This document shows positions 17,200 to 25,301 of a stretch of DNA of 64,000 bases, piece after piece. Where the stretch lies: NCBI GenBank assembly GCA_017446265.1, contig JAFSRD010000012.1:1-64000 (forward strand), written 5' to 3'. The notes under the pieces are model-generated. The model worked only from the letters and a program-made list of their open reading frames with translations, did not search any database and was not told the DNA's origin. This stretch comes from Treponema sp. GTDB taxonomy: Bacteria > Spirochaetota > Spirochaetia > Treponematales > Treponemataceae. Position 1 is the stretch's first letter. The number at the start of each line of letters is the position of its first letter. Made by a program: the position numbers and the translations under genes.

Positions 17200-19875
17200 T
17201 CATTCGTACAATGCGTGAAGCGTGCGGTACACATTGTTTACCTTTTCTTTTTGCTCGTCGGTAAAGTCTGCGTTTGTGTCGTCTATGAGCGTTTCAAGCG
17301 ATGAGAGGCTTTCGTTCAAAGCTGTCATAAAGCCGCGCGACACTTTGAACCAGTACGTGCCGTTGCCGTCTGTAAAGAGGCACACAAACCCATACTCTTT
17401 GCTTTTTTGCTTTGCAACAGTGACGCGCAGCACACTGTCGAGCGCGGCGGCAAGTTGTGAACAAGCGTTTTCGTCAGCAAGTGAAATGTTGAGTTTTTTT
17501 GCAACTGTGTTTTCGCCGGCGGGAGCAAGCGGAATTGTTTTTGCAAGCTTTATGATGATGTCGAGCTTTTCGCCGTCGAGCAACGTGTGCCCATTTTGAA
17601 ATATGATTTTTCCGCGCAATCCGCCCTGCATAGAGATTCGTTCATTGACAAAGTTCTCATCGCTTTCCGCCTTGACCGCTTGCATAAAAGATTCAAACGG
17701 AAGCAGTGCCGTCTTCTTTCCTTTGATTTTTTTGAGCTCAAACGTTTTTCCGCCGAACAAAATGTGTTCGCCATTTGCAGCTGCCTTTGCATGCTTTTTT
17801 GCCGCGCCTTGCTGCAGTTCATACGCAAGGTCACCTCGTAAGCCATGTGTTTCGCCACGCGCGCCGTATTGCAATTTTTCGCTCCGTTTGCTGACCGCCG
17901 CTTTCGCGCTGCTTTCTTGTGCGTGCTCATTTTTCCTCGTTTGCGTTCTATCTGTCTCGCCTCGTTTGCTCCGCTTTTTTTCAAGCTTTTGCCGCAAGTT
18001 TTCGTCTATTGCGTCGAGCAGCGTCCGCGTGAGTGGCGAAACGCTCATGGCAAACATGCGCGACGTGCGTACGATTTCTCCTGCGACAATGTACAGCGGG
18101 TCGCTTCTGAACATGCTGCTTCCCGGATGAATGCATATATGCTCTGTCGTAAGCGTGCGATAGTTGTCTTTGCCGTCGCGCACGCACACAAACTGAATCA
18201 TGCCGCTTGCAATGCAGCAAAGATAGTCGCTCATTGAGCCGCCGCCAGTTACGGGAATTTGCATGTCGGTGACAATCTGCGTAAGCTGCACATTTATGTT
18301 TTCAATTTCCGCCATGACGCGCTCATCCAAGTAGCGCGTTTTGCAAAAGCGCTCTTTGTTTGACGCGCCTTGATACGCGCGGAACAGGTGCAAGTAAGAA
18401 ACAAAGTCTCCGTGTGCGTCACGAAACGAGTGGTGTGCCCGCCTCGCTTCCATCTCTTCGCCAGGGGGAAGCACAAACGGTGAGTTTGCTGAAAGAAATG
18501 AAGATGCAATGAGCGCTTCTTCAAGCACGTCGGGATATTTCATAATTGCTTCGACGATTATTCTGCTTACGCGCGGCTCAAGCGGAAATTCTGCCATGAG
18601 CTTTCCGATTGCAGAAAGCTCGTTGTCTTTTGTAATTGCTTTGAGCAGCAAAAGCGTGTCTACCGCTCCTATAATTCCTTCGCGGCCGGGTGGAGAGATA
18701 AAATCAAAGTCGTAAAAGTTTGTAATGCCAAGCTCCGCCATGCGCAGCACAACCTCGCTTAAATCAGTGCGATAGATTTCTTCTGTCGTGTACATTTGAC
18801 GCGTCTCAAAGTCTTTGCGGCTGTACAAGCGGTAGCATGTGCCCTCGCATGTTCTTCCTGCCCTTCCTTTTCGCTGGTTGCACGACGCTTTTGAAACTGC
18901 TGTTTCATTTAAACTTGACGTATATGTATGTGGATTATAGAAGTTGAGTTTTGCAAGCCCTGAATCAATCACTGTGGTAATGTCGCTTATTGTCACTGAT
19001 GTTTCGGCGATGTTTGTAGAAATTATTATTTTTTTCTTTCCGAACGGCGCGTTTTCAAATACGCGCTCTTGCTCTTCTTTAGGAAGCCGCCCGTAGAGCG
19101 GCAGCGTGTGTATTTTCCGAGCAAACGGCGCATGGTTGAGACGGTTCATGCAGTCCTTGATAATTTTTTCACCTGGCAAAAAAATCAACATGCCGCCGTC
19201 AATTTTGTTGTCGAGCACGCGCTGCACGGTGTCTTCAATTTTTGTTAAGAGCGCGTCGCTTGCCGCATCAGAAGCGGTGCTTGTTGCAATCGGCGGCGGG
19301 TCATATACGAGCGTTACGGGAAACGTAATCGTGTCTATGGTGACTATGGGGCAGCCATCAAAATAGGAAGAAAAGGATTCTGCATTCATTGTGGCAGATG
19401 AGATTATCACTTTGAAGTCGCTTCGTTCGGCTAAAATGCGCTTGAGCAGCCCCAATACAAAGTCTATGTTCAAACTGCGTTCGTGCGCTTCATCTACCAT
19501 GATAACCGAGTATTTTGACAGCCACGGGTCGAGCTTCATCTCTTGCAGCAAAATGCCGTCAGTCATTATCTTGATTTTTGTTGTTGCGTCAGTTTTGTCT
19601 TCAAAGCGCATTTTGTATCCCACAAGACCGGGATATGTTGTGCCAAGCTGCTTTGAGATGAACTCGCTTACGGAAAGCGCTGCAATGCGGCGAGGTTGCG
19701 TTGCTGCGATGATGCCTGACGACGCGTAGCCTGCTTCGTACAGTATGACGGGAAGCTGCGTTGTTTTTCCGCTGCCGGTAGGACTTTGCACAACGACAAC
19801 TTGATTGCGTAAAAGCGTGTCGAGTATGCGCTGCTTTTGCTCGTATACGGGAAGCGAGTGATAATCTATTGCCAT
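17200..19875 (-). CDS. DEAH-box ATP-dependent RNA helicase, HrpA/HrpB type
   Basis: An 891-residue SF2 helicase with Walker A SPTGSGKTTQ, motif II DEAHERS, motif III ISSATMN, motif V STNIAETSVTI and motif VI QRKGRAGR, then winged-helix and ratchet regions. Residues about 640-720 are a Lys/Arg-rich linker (KLEKKRSKRGET...). The C-terminal part of about 180 residues has no motif I recognise. It remodels RNA or ribonucleoprotein. The ATG at 19875 is chosen over a TTG at 19884 because TATATT (19884-19889) ends 8 nt before it, matching the leaderless pattern of this window. Confidence -1.
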   Translation of the reverse strand: MAIDYHSLPVYEQKQRILDTLLRNQVVVVQSPTGSGKTTQLPVILYEAGYASSGIIAATQPRRIAALSVSEFISKQLGTTYPGLVGYKMRFEDKTDATTKIKIMTDGILLQEMKLDPWLSKYSVIMVDEAHERSLNIDFVLGLLKRILAERSDFKVIISSATMNAESFSSYFDGCPIVTIDTITFPVTLVYDPPPIATSTASDAASDALLTKIEDTVQRVLDNKIDGGMLIFLPGEKIIKDCMNRLNHAPFARKIHTLPLYGRLPKEEQERVFENAPFGKKKIIISTNIAETSVTISDITTVIDSGLAKLNFYNPHTYTSSLNETAVSKASCNQRKGRAGRTCEGTCYRLYSRKDFETRQMYTTEEIYRTDLSEVVLRMAELGITNFYDFDFISPPGREGIIGAVDTLLLLKAITKDNELSAIGKLMAEFPLEPRVSRIIVEAIMKYPDVLEEALIASSFLSANSPFVLPPGEEMEARRAHHSFRDAHGDFVSYLHLFRAYQGASNKERFCKTRYLDERVMAEIENINVQLTQIVTDMQIPVTGGGSMSDYLCCIASGMIQFVCVRDGKDNYRTLTTEHICIHPGSSMFRSDPLYIVAGEIVRTSRMFAMSVSPLTRTLLDAIDENLRQKLEKKRSKRGETDRTQTRKNEHAQESSAKAAVSKRSEKLQYGARGETHGLRGDLAYELQQGAAKKHAKAAANGEHILFGGKTFELKKIKGKKTALLPFESFMQAVKAESDENFVNERISMQGGLRGKIIFQNGHTLLDGEKLDIIIKLAKTIPLAPAGENTVAKKLNISLADENACSQLAAALDSVLRVTVAKQKSKEYGFVCLFTDGNGTYWFKVSRGFMTALNESLSSLETLIDDTNADFTDEQKEKVNNVYRTLHALYE

Positions 19876-20042
19876 GTCTTCCAAATATACAGCATTTTAG
19901 CAGTTTCTGCCAACTGCTGTTGATGCATTCATGGAACTCAGTTGTTGCAGCACATACGGTGGTAAAACGAGCAGTGCATATGAGCTGCACGTCTGGATAA
20001 AGCTCGCGCGCACGAACAAAAAATATGCTGTACGCAAAAAGT

Positions 20043-21245
20043 TTACCGCCATGTTTTTCGGACAGGTGTTTGCTCCATGATTTTTTTGCGCGCGGTGATG
20101 TAACGCGCCCAGTTGTGTCGTTCGACGCTTTTCAAGTAATCAATAAAATCGTCGTTGAGAAATTTGATGACGAACGTCCACGCTGTTGTGATGTATGTTG
20201 TTATGTAGTGCGCCTCTGTTTCTTCAAGGATGGGTATGCCGCCTTTGTCTTTTTTGAAGTACGTAACTTTGTACAAAAGTCCGTCGCCTGTGTATTCGCG
20301 CGAGTTGTACGGTGCGGAAAACTGCGGCTCGTACCGTTGCGCGCTTATCGTGTTGCCATTTGCGTACAGTATCAATTTTGAAAAGCGGCCGTCTTCTTTT
20401 TTGCCAACAAACTCGCGCTCAAGCACTACGTGCGGGTGATTCGCCCAAATAATGTCAACGCCGCAGTCGAGCAGCTCATAATAGTATGTTCTCAGTTCAT
20501 TTGGCACGGTGCGTATGTATTCGCTCATGTACGCATGAATCGACAAAATGAAAATGTCGCACTTGTTTTCCGCTTTGATTTTTTTAATGCGCTCTTTGAA
20601 AGAGTTTCGTGCGCTCGGCGTCGCTTGGACATAATTCATGTATTCCGATGCAATTTTTCTGTTGAGGATTTCTGTTGTTGCGCAAAAGAGAATTGTCCAG
20701 CCGTTTTTTTGTATGATTTTATAGCCTATCGCTTCGTCAGCTGATTTTTTCAGCCCGGCGAAAAAGACTTTGCGCTCTGTGTTGTGCCGTTTTTCTGCAA
20801 CTTCTTCTGCCCATGCAAGCGTGTGCTGTATTCCCGAAAGCTCTTTGTCGTTCGAGTGGTTGTTCACGAGCGAAAACACGTTGAAACCCGCGTCTATGGC
20901 AGCTTCGGGATATTCGCGGTGCATGTTGAAAAACGGAAACGTGGAATAGGGGAGCGTGTCGTCTACAGGCGCTTCTATGTTTGCAAAAGAAAAATCGCAC
21001 GACGAGACGAGCGGTGCAATATCGCTCCAGATTGTCGAGTAGTCGTTCATGCTGTAATTGGGCTTGTGCGCCATGATGTCACCGGCGAACAACAGCGTAA
21101 GCCGCTCTTGAAACGGCTCGCGCTGTTGTTGTTTTGCGCGCACGGTGTTGTCGCGTACAGATGTAGCATTGTCGTGTACAGGCGCAGTCCTGCATGTAGT
21201 GAGCAGCGCTATGCAAGGCAAAAAGAAGATGAGCCAGCGTTTCAT
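20043..21245 (-). CDS. CapA-family (PGA_cap) lipoprotein
   Basis: A 400-residue protein with a lipobox ending LLTTC (about residue 18). The calcineurin-like CapA fold is indicated by LLFAGDIMAHKPNYSM, FSFANIEAPVDD, AGFNVFSLVNNHSND, SIHAYMSEY and WANHPHVVLEREFV. CapA proteins take part in poly-gamma-glutamate export or anchoring, but most homologs lack the capB/capC partners, and none is seen here, so the role is open. It follows pta by 3 bp on the same strand and is probably co-transcribed and translationally coupled. Confidence -1.
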   Translation of the reverse strand: MKRWLIFFLPCIALLTTCRTAPVHDNATSVRDNTVRAKQQQREPFQERLTLLFAGDIMAHKPNYSMNDYSTIWSDIAPLVSSCDFSFANIEAPVDDTLPYSTFPFFNMHREYPEAAIDAGFNVFSLVNNHSNDKELSGIQHTLAWAEEVAEKRHNTERKVFFAGLKKSADEAIGYKIIQKNGWTILFCATTEILNRKIASEYMNYVQATPSARNSFKERIKKIKAENKCDIFILSIHAYMSEYIRTVPNELRTYYYELLDCGVDIIWANHPHVVLEREFVGKKEDGRFSKLILYANGNTISAQRYEPQFSAPYNSREYTGDGLLYKVTYFKKDKGGIPILEETEAHYITTYITTAWTFVIKFLNDDFIDYLKSVERHNWARYITARKKIMEQTPVRKTWR

Positions 21246-21248
21246 ATG

Positions 21249-22541
21249 CTACTGCGCGCTTCCTGCCTGCACAAGCGTAATCGCCGATGTGACAACGATG
21301 TCGTCAACAGAGCAGCCGCGCGACAAATCGCTTATGGGTTTTTTGAAGCCTTGCAGTATAGGTCCGTACGCGTCAGCGTGAGCGAGCCGTTGCACGAGTT
21401 TGTAGCCTATGTTGCCCGCGCTCAAGTTCGGGAAGATAATCGTGTTCACTTTTCCGCGAATGGGAGAGCCTGGCGCTTTTGTGTCTGTAACTGATGGAAT
21501 AAGTGCAGCATCTGCTTGAAATTCTCCATCGAGCAAAAGTGCAGGCGCTTTTGCATGCGCTTTTTGAACAGCTTCCTGCACGAGCAGCACAGGCGGCAGT
21601 TTTCCGCCAGAGCCTTTTGTAGAGAACGAGAGCAGTGCGACGACAGGCTCACAGCCGAGCAGCGCGTTGCATGATTTTCCTGCTGCTACCGCAATATCTG
21701 AAAGCTGTTCGGCATCTGGCTCTGGAACTACCGCGCAGTCGGAGAAAATCATGAGCCCTTTGTGCCCCCAGGACGAATCGTGCATGTCCATGACAAAACA
21801 CGAAGAAGCGATTTTGCTCTCTGTACCGATGACTTTCAACCCCGCTCTGAGCAGCGCCGCAGTTGACGAGCGTGCGCCGCTTACCATTGCGTCTGCTTTT
21901 CCAGTATGTACCATCATTGCGCCGAAACTCAAAAAATCGCGTTGCATGAACGCTTTGCCTGCGGCGACATCGGGAATTTCAAGCGCATTTGTCTTTTTGT
22001 CGATTTTGCCCTGCCGCATTTCAAAATAGATGCGTCCGAATTCATCAAGCCATGAAGATGTTGCAGGATTGATGATGTCAACACCTGTGAGCGACACGCC
22101 GAGCGATTTTGCAATGTTTGCAATCTCTATGCTGTCGCCGAGCAACATGACTTGTTTTGCAATTTTTTGTGAAACAATTTTAGCAGCTGCCTGTATGGTG
22201 CGAGCCTCGTTTCCTTCAGGAAGCACGAGTGATTTTTGATATTCTTTTGCTTTTTTTAGCATCTCGGCAGTAAAATCTATGCCGCTCTTTTTTACTGTCG
22301 TCACTGTGGTAGATTTTTTTGCAGGTGACTTTGTTTTTGCAGGTGCTTTTGCTGTTGCGCTTGTCTTTTTTGCAGCAGCTCTTTTTGCGCCTGCATTAGC
22401 AACTGTTCTTTTTGCAGCTGCTTTTGTTTTTGTTGAACTTTTTGCAGCAGTCTTTTTTGCTGTTGTCTTTGTTGATTTTGCTGTAGCTTTAGCCGTTGTT
22501 TTTTTTGCGCCTGCTTTGGGAACTATTTTTTTTGTAGCCAT
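21249..22541 (-). CDS. pta: Phosphate acetyltransferase with histone H1-like N-terminal tail
   Basis: A 430-residue protein. Residues about 90-430 are a single-domain phosphotransacetylase: KSLVLPEGNEARTIQAAA, AVVPEPDAEQLSDIAVAA, LLSFSTKGSGGK, GELQADAAL-like GEFQADAALIPSV, and GNIGYKLVQRLAHADAYGPILQG. It interconverts acetyl-CoA and acetyl phosphate, the ATP-yielding step of fermentative treponemes. Residues 1-87 are an added Lys/Ala/Thr/Ser-rich tail (KKTTAKATAKSTKTTAKK...) resembling histone H1 or AlgP C-termini and predicted disordered. AGGAGG fixes the start at 22541, so the tail is translated. An ackA gene is not in the window. Confidence -1.
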   Translation of the reverse strand: MATKKIVPKAGAKKTTAKATAKSTKTTAKKTAAKSSTKTKAAAKRTVANAGAKRAAAKKTSATAKAPAKTKSPAKKSTTVTTVKKSGIDFTAEMLKKAKEYQKSLVLPEGNEARTIQAAAKIVSQKIAKQVMLLGDSIEIANIAKSLGVSLTGVDIINPATSSWLDEFGRIYFEMRQGKIDKKTNALEIPDVAAGKAFMQRDFLSFGAMMVHTGKADAMVSGARSSTAALLRAGLKVIGTESKIASSCFVMDMHDSSWGHKGLMIFSDCAVVPEPDAEQLSDIAVAAGKSCNALLGCEPVVALLSFSTKGSGGKLPPVLLVQEAVQKAHAKAPALLLDGEFQADAALIPSVTDTKAPGSPIRGKVNTIIFPNLSAGNIGYKLVQRLAHADAYGPILQGFKKPISDLSRGCSVDDIVVTSAITLVQAGSAQ

Positions 22542-22614
22542 TATATCCTCCTAGAAAATAAAAGCGTAGTGTTGTGCGCCGTTCTGCATGAAGCAAAAAG
22601 CGAAATGTAATGCG

Positions 22615-22654
22615 TTTTTATATAATAAACCGTCTTTTTATATAATAAACTGTC
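22615..22654. repeat. Perfectly abutting 20-bp tandem duplication in the pta-rpmE gap
   Basis: Two copies of a 20-bp unit (22615-22634 and 22635-22654) differ at one base. Each contains TATATAATAAAC. The intergenic region separates divergent pta and rpmE, so the duplication may double a promoter or regulator site about two helical turns apart. Confidence -1.
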
Positions 22655-22757
22655 TATGGTAAAATAGCAAGGTATTTTTTACAGGTATTTTTTTGTACGC
22701 TATGTGACAATGAGTGAGCTATGCTCTTGAATATTTTTGCGCTTTTTATTATGATGA

Positions 22758-22813
22758 TATAATAATCGCGATTTTGTGGCTGCGCTCAGTGCGTAAACTC
22801 GTGCCGCGCAGTC
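22758..22813 (+). promoter_or_regulatory. rpmE promoter -10 and leader hairpin
   Basis: TATAAT (22758-22763) precedes a leader of about 70 nt. GGCTGCGC (22778-22785) can pair with GCGCAGTC (22806-22813) using one G-U pair, just upstream of the AAGGAG at 22824. It could act in L31 autoregulation; no recognised motif is claimed. Confidence -1.
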
Positions 22814-22838
22814 GGGCAAAGTGCAAGGAGCAAAAAAA

Positions 22839-23048
22839 ATGAAAAAAGGCATTCACCCTGAATATAAACTCACGAAAATCACGTGCGCGTGCGGCAATGT
22901 AATTGAGACGCGTTCTACGGTGCAAAACATCCGTGTCGAAATCTGCTCTGTATGCCATCCGTTCTACACGGGCAAGCAAAAGCTTGTGGATACAGCGGGA
23001 CGAATCGAACGCTTCAACAAACGTTACGGAATCAAATCAGAAGCGTAA
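22839..23048 (+). CDS. rpmE: 50S ribosomal protein L31, zinc-binding type
   Basis: A 69-residue L31 starting [10 protein letters not shown]. Paired cysteines in ITCACGNV and [14 protein letters not shown] mark the zinc-ribbon (C+) form. [17 protein letters not shown] is the conserved C-terminal part. AAGGAG lies 9 nt before the ATG at 22839; an ATG upstream in frame lacks an RBS. It stands alone, divergent from pta and convergent with the methyltransferase gene. Confidence -1.
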   Translation: MKKGIHPEYKLTKITCACGNVIETRSTVQNIRVEICSVCHPFYTGKQKLVDTAGRIERFNKRYGIKSEA

Positions 23049-23141
23049 TGACGGCAATGCTGCGTGCAGTTAGTGCACGTGTGTTCGCAATTTAGTGAAG
23101 ACAGTTTTAATGACTCTATACGTTTTCGCGTTAGTACGCGT

Positions 23142-24404
23142 TCAGTGGTTCACTGCAATTTTCCATATGCGGTGCACTTTTGTGCGCTCAAAATCAAACG
23201 GCATTGTGCGCTCAGTGATTTCTTCGACTGTAAGAAAACTGTTGGGTGGCGGTGCAATGAGCGTTTCATCAAATTTCAGGCGGCGGCTGTTCGTTGAAAA
23301 ATAGAGCGTTCCGTTTTCTGAAAGCAGTGGCATGCATGCGTTTACAAGCTGCGCCCAATCTCTGTTTATGTCGAGCACAGTGCGTGCCATCTTTGAGTTG
23401 CTGAATGTCGGCGGGTCAAGTATGATGATATCGTAGCGCGCGGCGCCTGCATTATGTGCAAGAAATTCTTTTACATCTGCGCGAAAAAATCTATATTTTT
23501 TTTCACTGCAAAAGCTGTTTGCGCTCATGTTTTTTTGCGCCCATGCAAGGTATGTGTTTGACAAATCTACCGAGTCGATTGCAGCCGCTCCGCCTGCTGC
23601 CGCGTACACTGAAAAACTTGCCGTGTAGCAGTACAAGTTGAGGACGCGTTTTCCTCGTGCAGTTTCGCGGATTGTGGCACGAAGAAGGCGCATGTCGAAA
23701 AATAAGCCTGTGTCTATGTGGCTTGTCAAATCAACTGAAAAAAGCAAGCCTGCTTCCTGCACGCTGCCGCCGATGGTGCGCTGAGTACGCGGTGCATTGA
23801 GCGCTGTTTGCGGCGAGGAGTTGACTGCACATGCAGTGCCGCGCGTTTTGTCTGCTTTTGTAATTTCTGCGTACTGGCTTCCGCCTTTTGCGTGTTTGCG
23901 CGTTTTGATGATGACATGCGAGCGCGCTATGCCGAGCGTTGCAGCAAGCGTGTCTGCCATGAGCAAAACCCACGAGCCGTTTTCACTGTGTGATGTATGC
24001 GCTGCTTTTTTCATTGTGTTGTCGATGCTCGCTCGTTTTTCCGCGCTTTTAGCATGCATCAGTTTTTCCGTTCTACTTTTGCGCAGTGCTGTGGACGCGC
24101 GCTCGTATTCGTACAGCGTTGCATACTGCCGGCTGGCAATTTCTTTTTCCACTGTGCCATCGTTTTGAGCAATGCGTTCATTTTGCGCTGCAAGAAATTG
24201 CACGGCTGCAGCTTTTGTCGCAATGTGCATGGGAAGCAACTCATATACGTCTACTGCAAGCGGCACTTCGGGAATATCGCGGTCGTAGAGGCGGTAGCAC
24301 GTGACGCCGTTTTTCCGTGCCCATTTTCGTAGCAGTTTGTAACGCTTTGCAAGTCGATTTGCAAAAAGCGTTGCCTGATAGTTGTCTGTGTTGTCGCTTG
24401 TCAT
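23142..24404 (-). CDS. RlmK-like 23S rRNA methyltransferase
   Basis: A 420-residue protein similar to the C-terminal half of RlmKL (23S rRNA m7G2069). NRLAKRYKLLRKWARKNG and YRLYDRDIPEVPLAVDVY open the domain. The Rossmann core has VLNLYCYTASFSVYAAAGGA (SAM motif I), DSVDLS, and the catalytic-type motif IILDPPTFSNSK, then LYFSTNSRRLKF. There is no N-terminal THUMP/RlmL half, so this is a stand-alone enzyme. A low-complexity linker (about 105-190) is unusual. It is monocistronic; the promoter lies in the long upstream gap. Confidence -1.
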   Translation of the reverse strand: MTSDNTDNYQATLFANRLAKRYKLLRKWARKNGVTCYRLYDRDIPEVPLAVDVYELLPMHIATKAAAVQFLAAQNERIAQNDGTVEKEIASRQYATLYEYERASTALRKSRTEKLMHAKSAEKRASIDNTMKKAAHTSHSENGSWVLLMADTLAATLGIARSHVIIKTRKHAKGGSQYAEITKADKTRGTACAVNSSPQTALNAPRTQRTIGGSVQEAGLLFSVDLTSHIDTGLFFDMRLLRATIRETARGKRVLNLYCYTASFSVYAAAGGAAAIDSVDLSNTYLAWAQKNMSANSFCSEKKYRFFRADVKEFLAHNAGAARYDIIILDPPTFSNSKMARTVLDINRDWAQLVNACMPLLSENGTLYFSTNSRRLKFDETLIAPPPNSFLTVEEITERTMPFDFERTKVHRIWKIAVNH

Positions 24405-24750
24405 ATATCTTTGTAACTGTACAATGCATCCTGCTTTGATAACAAAATTATCAAACAGGTCTCATATCTGTGGGAATTTACCCAGTGTATTCGCATAGCT
24501 AAAAAGTAAACCGCAAACCTATTTGTCTTGCTTGTCGGATTTGAATTCTATGGCATGTACTATTCTTTATTATTCAACAATCTTTGTCTAGCCTTGACCA
24601 CGGAAACCAATTTTCAGGGGAATACGCTTGGTGATTCGTACTGGGAAAGACACGGAAAGCAGTTTTTGCAGCACAGCTTCTGCGAAATACCAATGCGAAA
24701 GAGCGAAACGGCTTTATCCAGACGTGCAGCTCGTACGCACCTCTGTTTTC

Positions 24751-24967
24751 ATTCGTGCGGAGGGTTTAATGTATCACTTCGTGCTATAAACTGCAAAGAA
24801 ATTATTTGACTCGTCGCTTACCTATCTGCCGCCTGCCTGACGGCAGATAGGACAGGCAGGTGCGACTGGCGTATACCCCGACGCTTGTGTCGTAAAAAGG
24901 GTATTAAATCCGACTGCAATACTTTATGAGAACACCATACCCCGCTGCGCTACAGCGGGGTATGGTG
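24751..24967. repeat. Structured repeat element, copy 2, with internal insertion
   Basis: The 21 bp at 24751-24771 are identical to 3397-3417. The core resumes at 24876 after about 100 bp not present in copy 1. Hairpin B has perfect 15-bp arms (CACCATACCCCGCTG at 24933-24947, its complement at 24953-24967) and a 5-nt loop. Hairpin A is reduced to ATACCC/GGGTAT. Relative to copy 1 the stems differ by paired substitutions. Confidence -1.
24821..24860. repeat. 11-bp hairpin whose loop matches a downstream 8-mer
   Basis: CCTATCTGCCG (24821-24831) and CGGCAGATAGG (24841-24851) form a perfect stem. The loop CCTGCCTG (24832-24839) is the exact complement of CAGGCAGG (24853-24860). The two pairings compete or form a strained pseudoknot, since connecting loops are 0-1 nt. 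It lies in the part of copy 2 absent from copy 1. Confidence -1.
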
Positions 24968-25118
24968 ATTAACGCAAGCGCTTGAAAATTGATTCCCGTG
25001 TAGAAAGCATGCGCAATATAGATTTTTTTTGAAAACTTTGATACACTTTAATTTGTGCGTGGAACTAATCATATTGACAAATTAACTTACATTTCTCTCT
25101 GATGACGAAAATGCGATG

Positions 25119-25194
25119 TTTTAAGTCGTGATATTTTAACGACTTAAAACTCGATAAACTGCTAAAAAATCGTTGAAAACGAGTTTTTAGCAGT
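25119..25194. repeat. Two adjacent long AT-rich hairpins
   Basis: TTTTAAGTCGT (25119-25129) pairs perfectly with 25139-25149. ACTGCTAAAAA (from 25158) pairs with TTTTTAGCAGT (to 25194), continuing after one mismatch with TCGTT/AACGA around a GAA loop. The second could terminate transcription in either direction; neither is next to a gene end. Confidence -1.
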
Positions 25195-25287
25195 GTCCTT
25201 TATTTGATGAGTTAAATCTTTTAAGAGCATAAAAAAATAATGCTTGACGTTATCCTATACCCTCTGTGCACAGTTGTCAAAAAACGA

Positions 25288-25293
25288 TATAAT
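25288..25293 (+). promoter_or_regulatory. -10 box of the DEAD-box helicase gene, leaderless layout
   Basis: A consensus TATAAT ends 8 nt before the ATG at 25302, with only A/T between and no Shine-Dalgarno. The -35 is weak (TGTGCA at 25265-25270). Confidence -1.
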
Positions 25294-25301
25294 AAAAAAA
25301 T

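Larger units (their letters stand above)
24405..25301. other. Long intergenic region rich in inverted repeats
   Basis: No convincing gene lies in these 897 bp. It holds, in order: TTTGATAA/TTATCAAA arms (24435-24455); the second copy of the structured repeat (24751-24967), itself containing a separate 11-bp-stem hairpin (24821-24851); two strong AT-rich hairpins (25119-25149 and 25158-25194); and the promoter of the DEAD-box helicase. A 93-codon frame at 24528-24809 has no RBS and overlaps the repeat, and is not accepted. Confidence -1.

Noticed and set aside
22279-22554. 91-codon Val/Ala/Phe-rich frame opposite the pta tail, resembling a membrane protein
   Set aside because: It is the antisense of Lys/Ala codons (AAA gives TTT, GCA gives TGC); the pta start has a strong RBS and no RBS fits this frame.
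24528-24809. 93-codon frame in the 24.4-25.3 kb gap
   Set aside because: No RBS, starts with a rare codon, and its 3' third is the dispersed repeat. The HSCGGFN stretch matches the repeat translated elsewhere.
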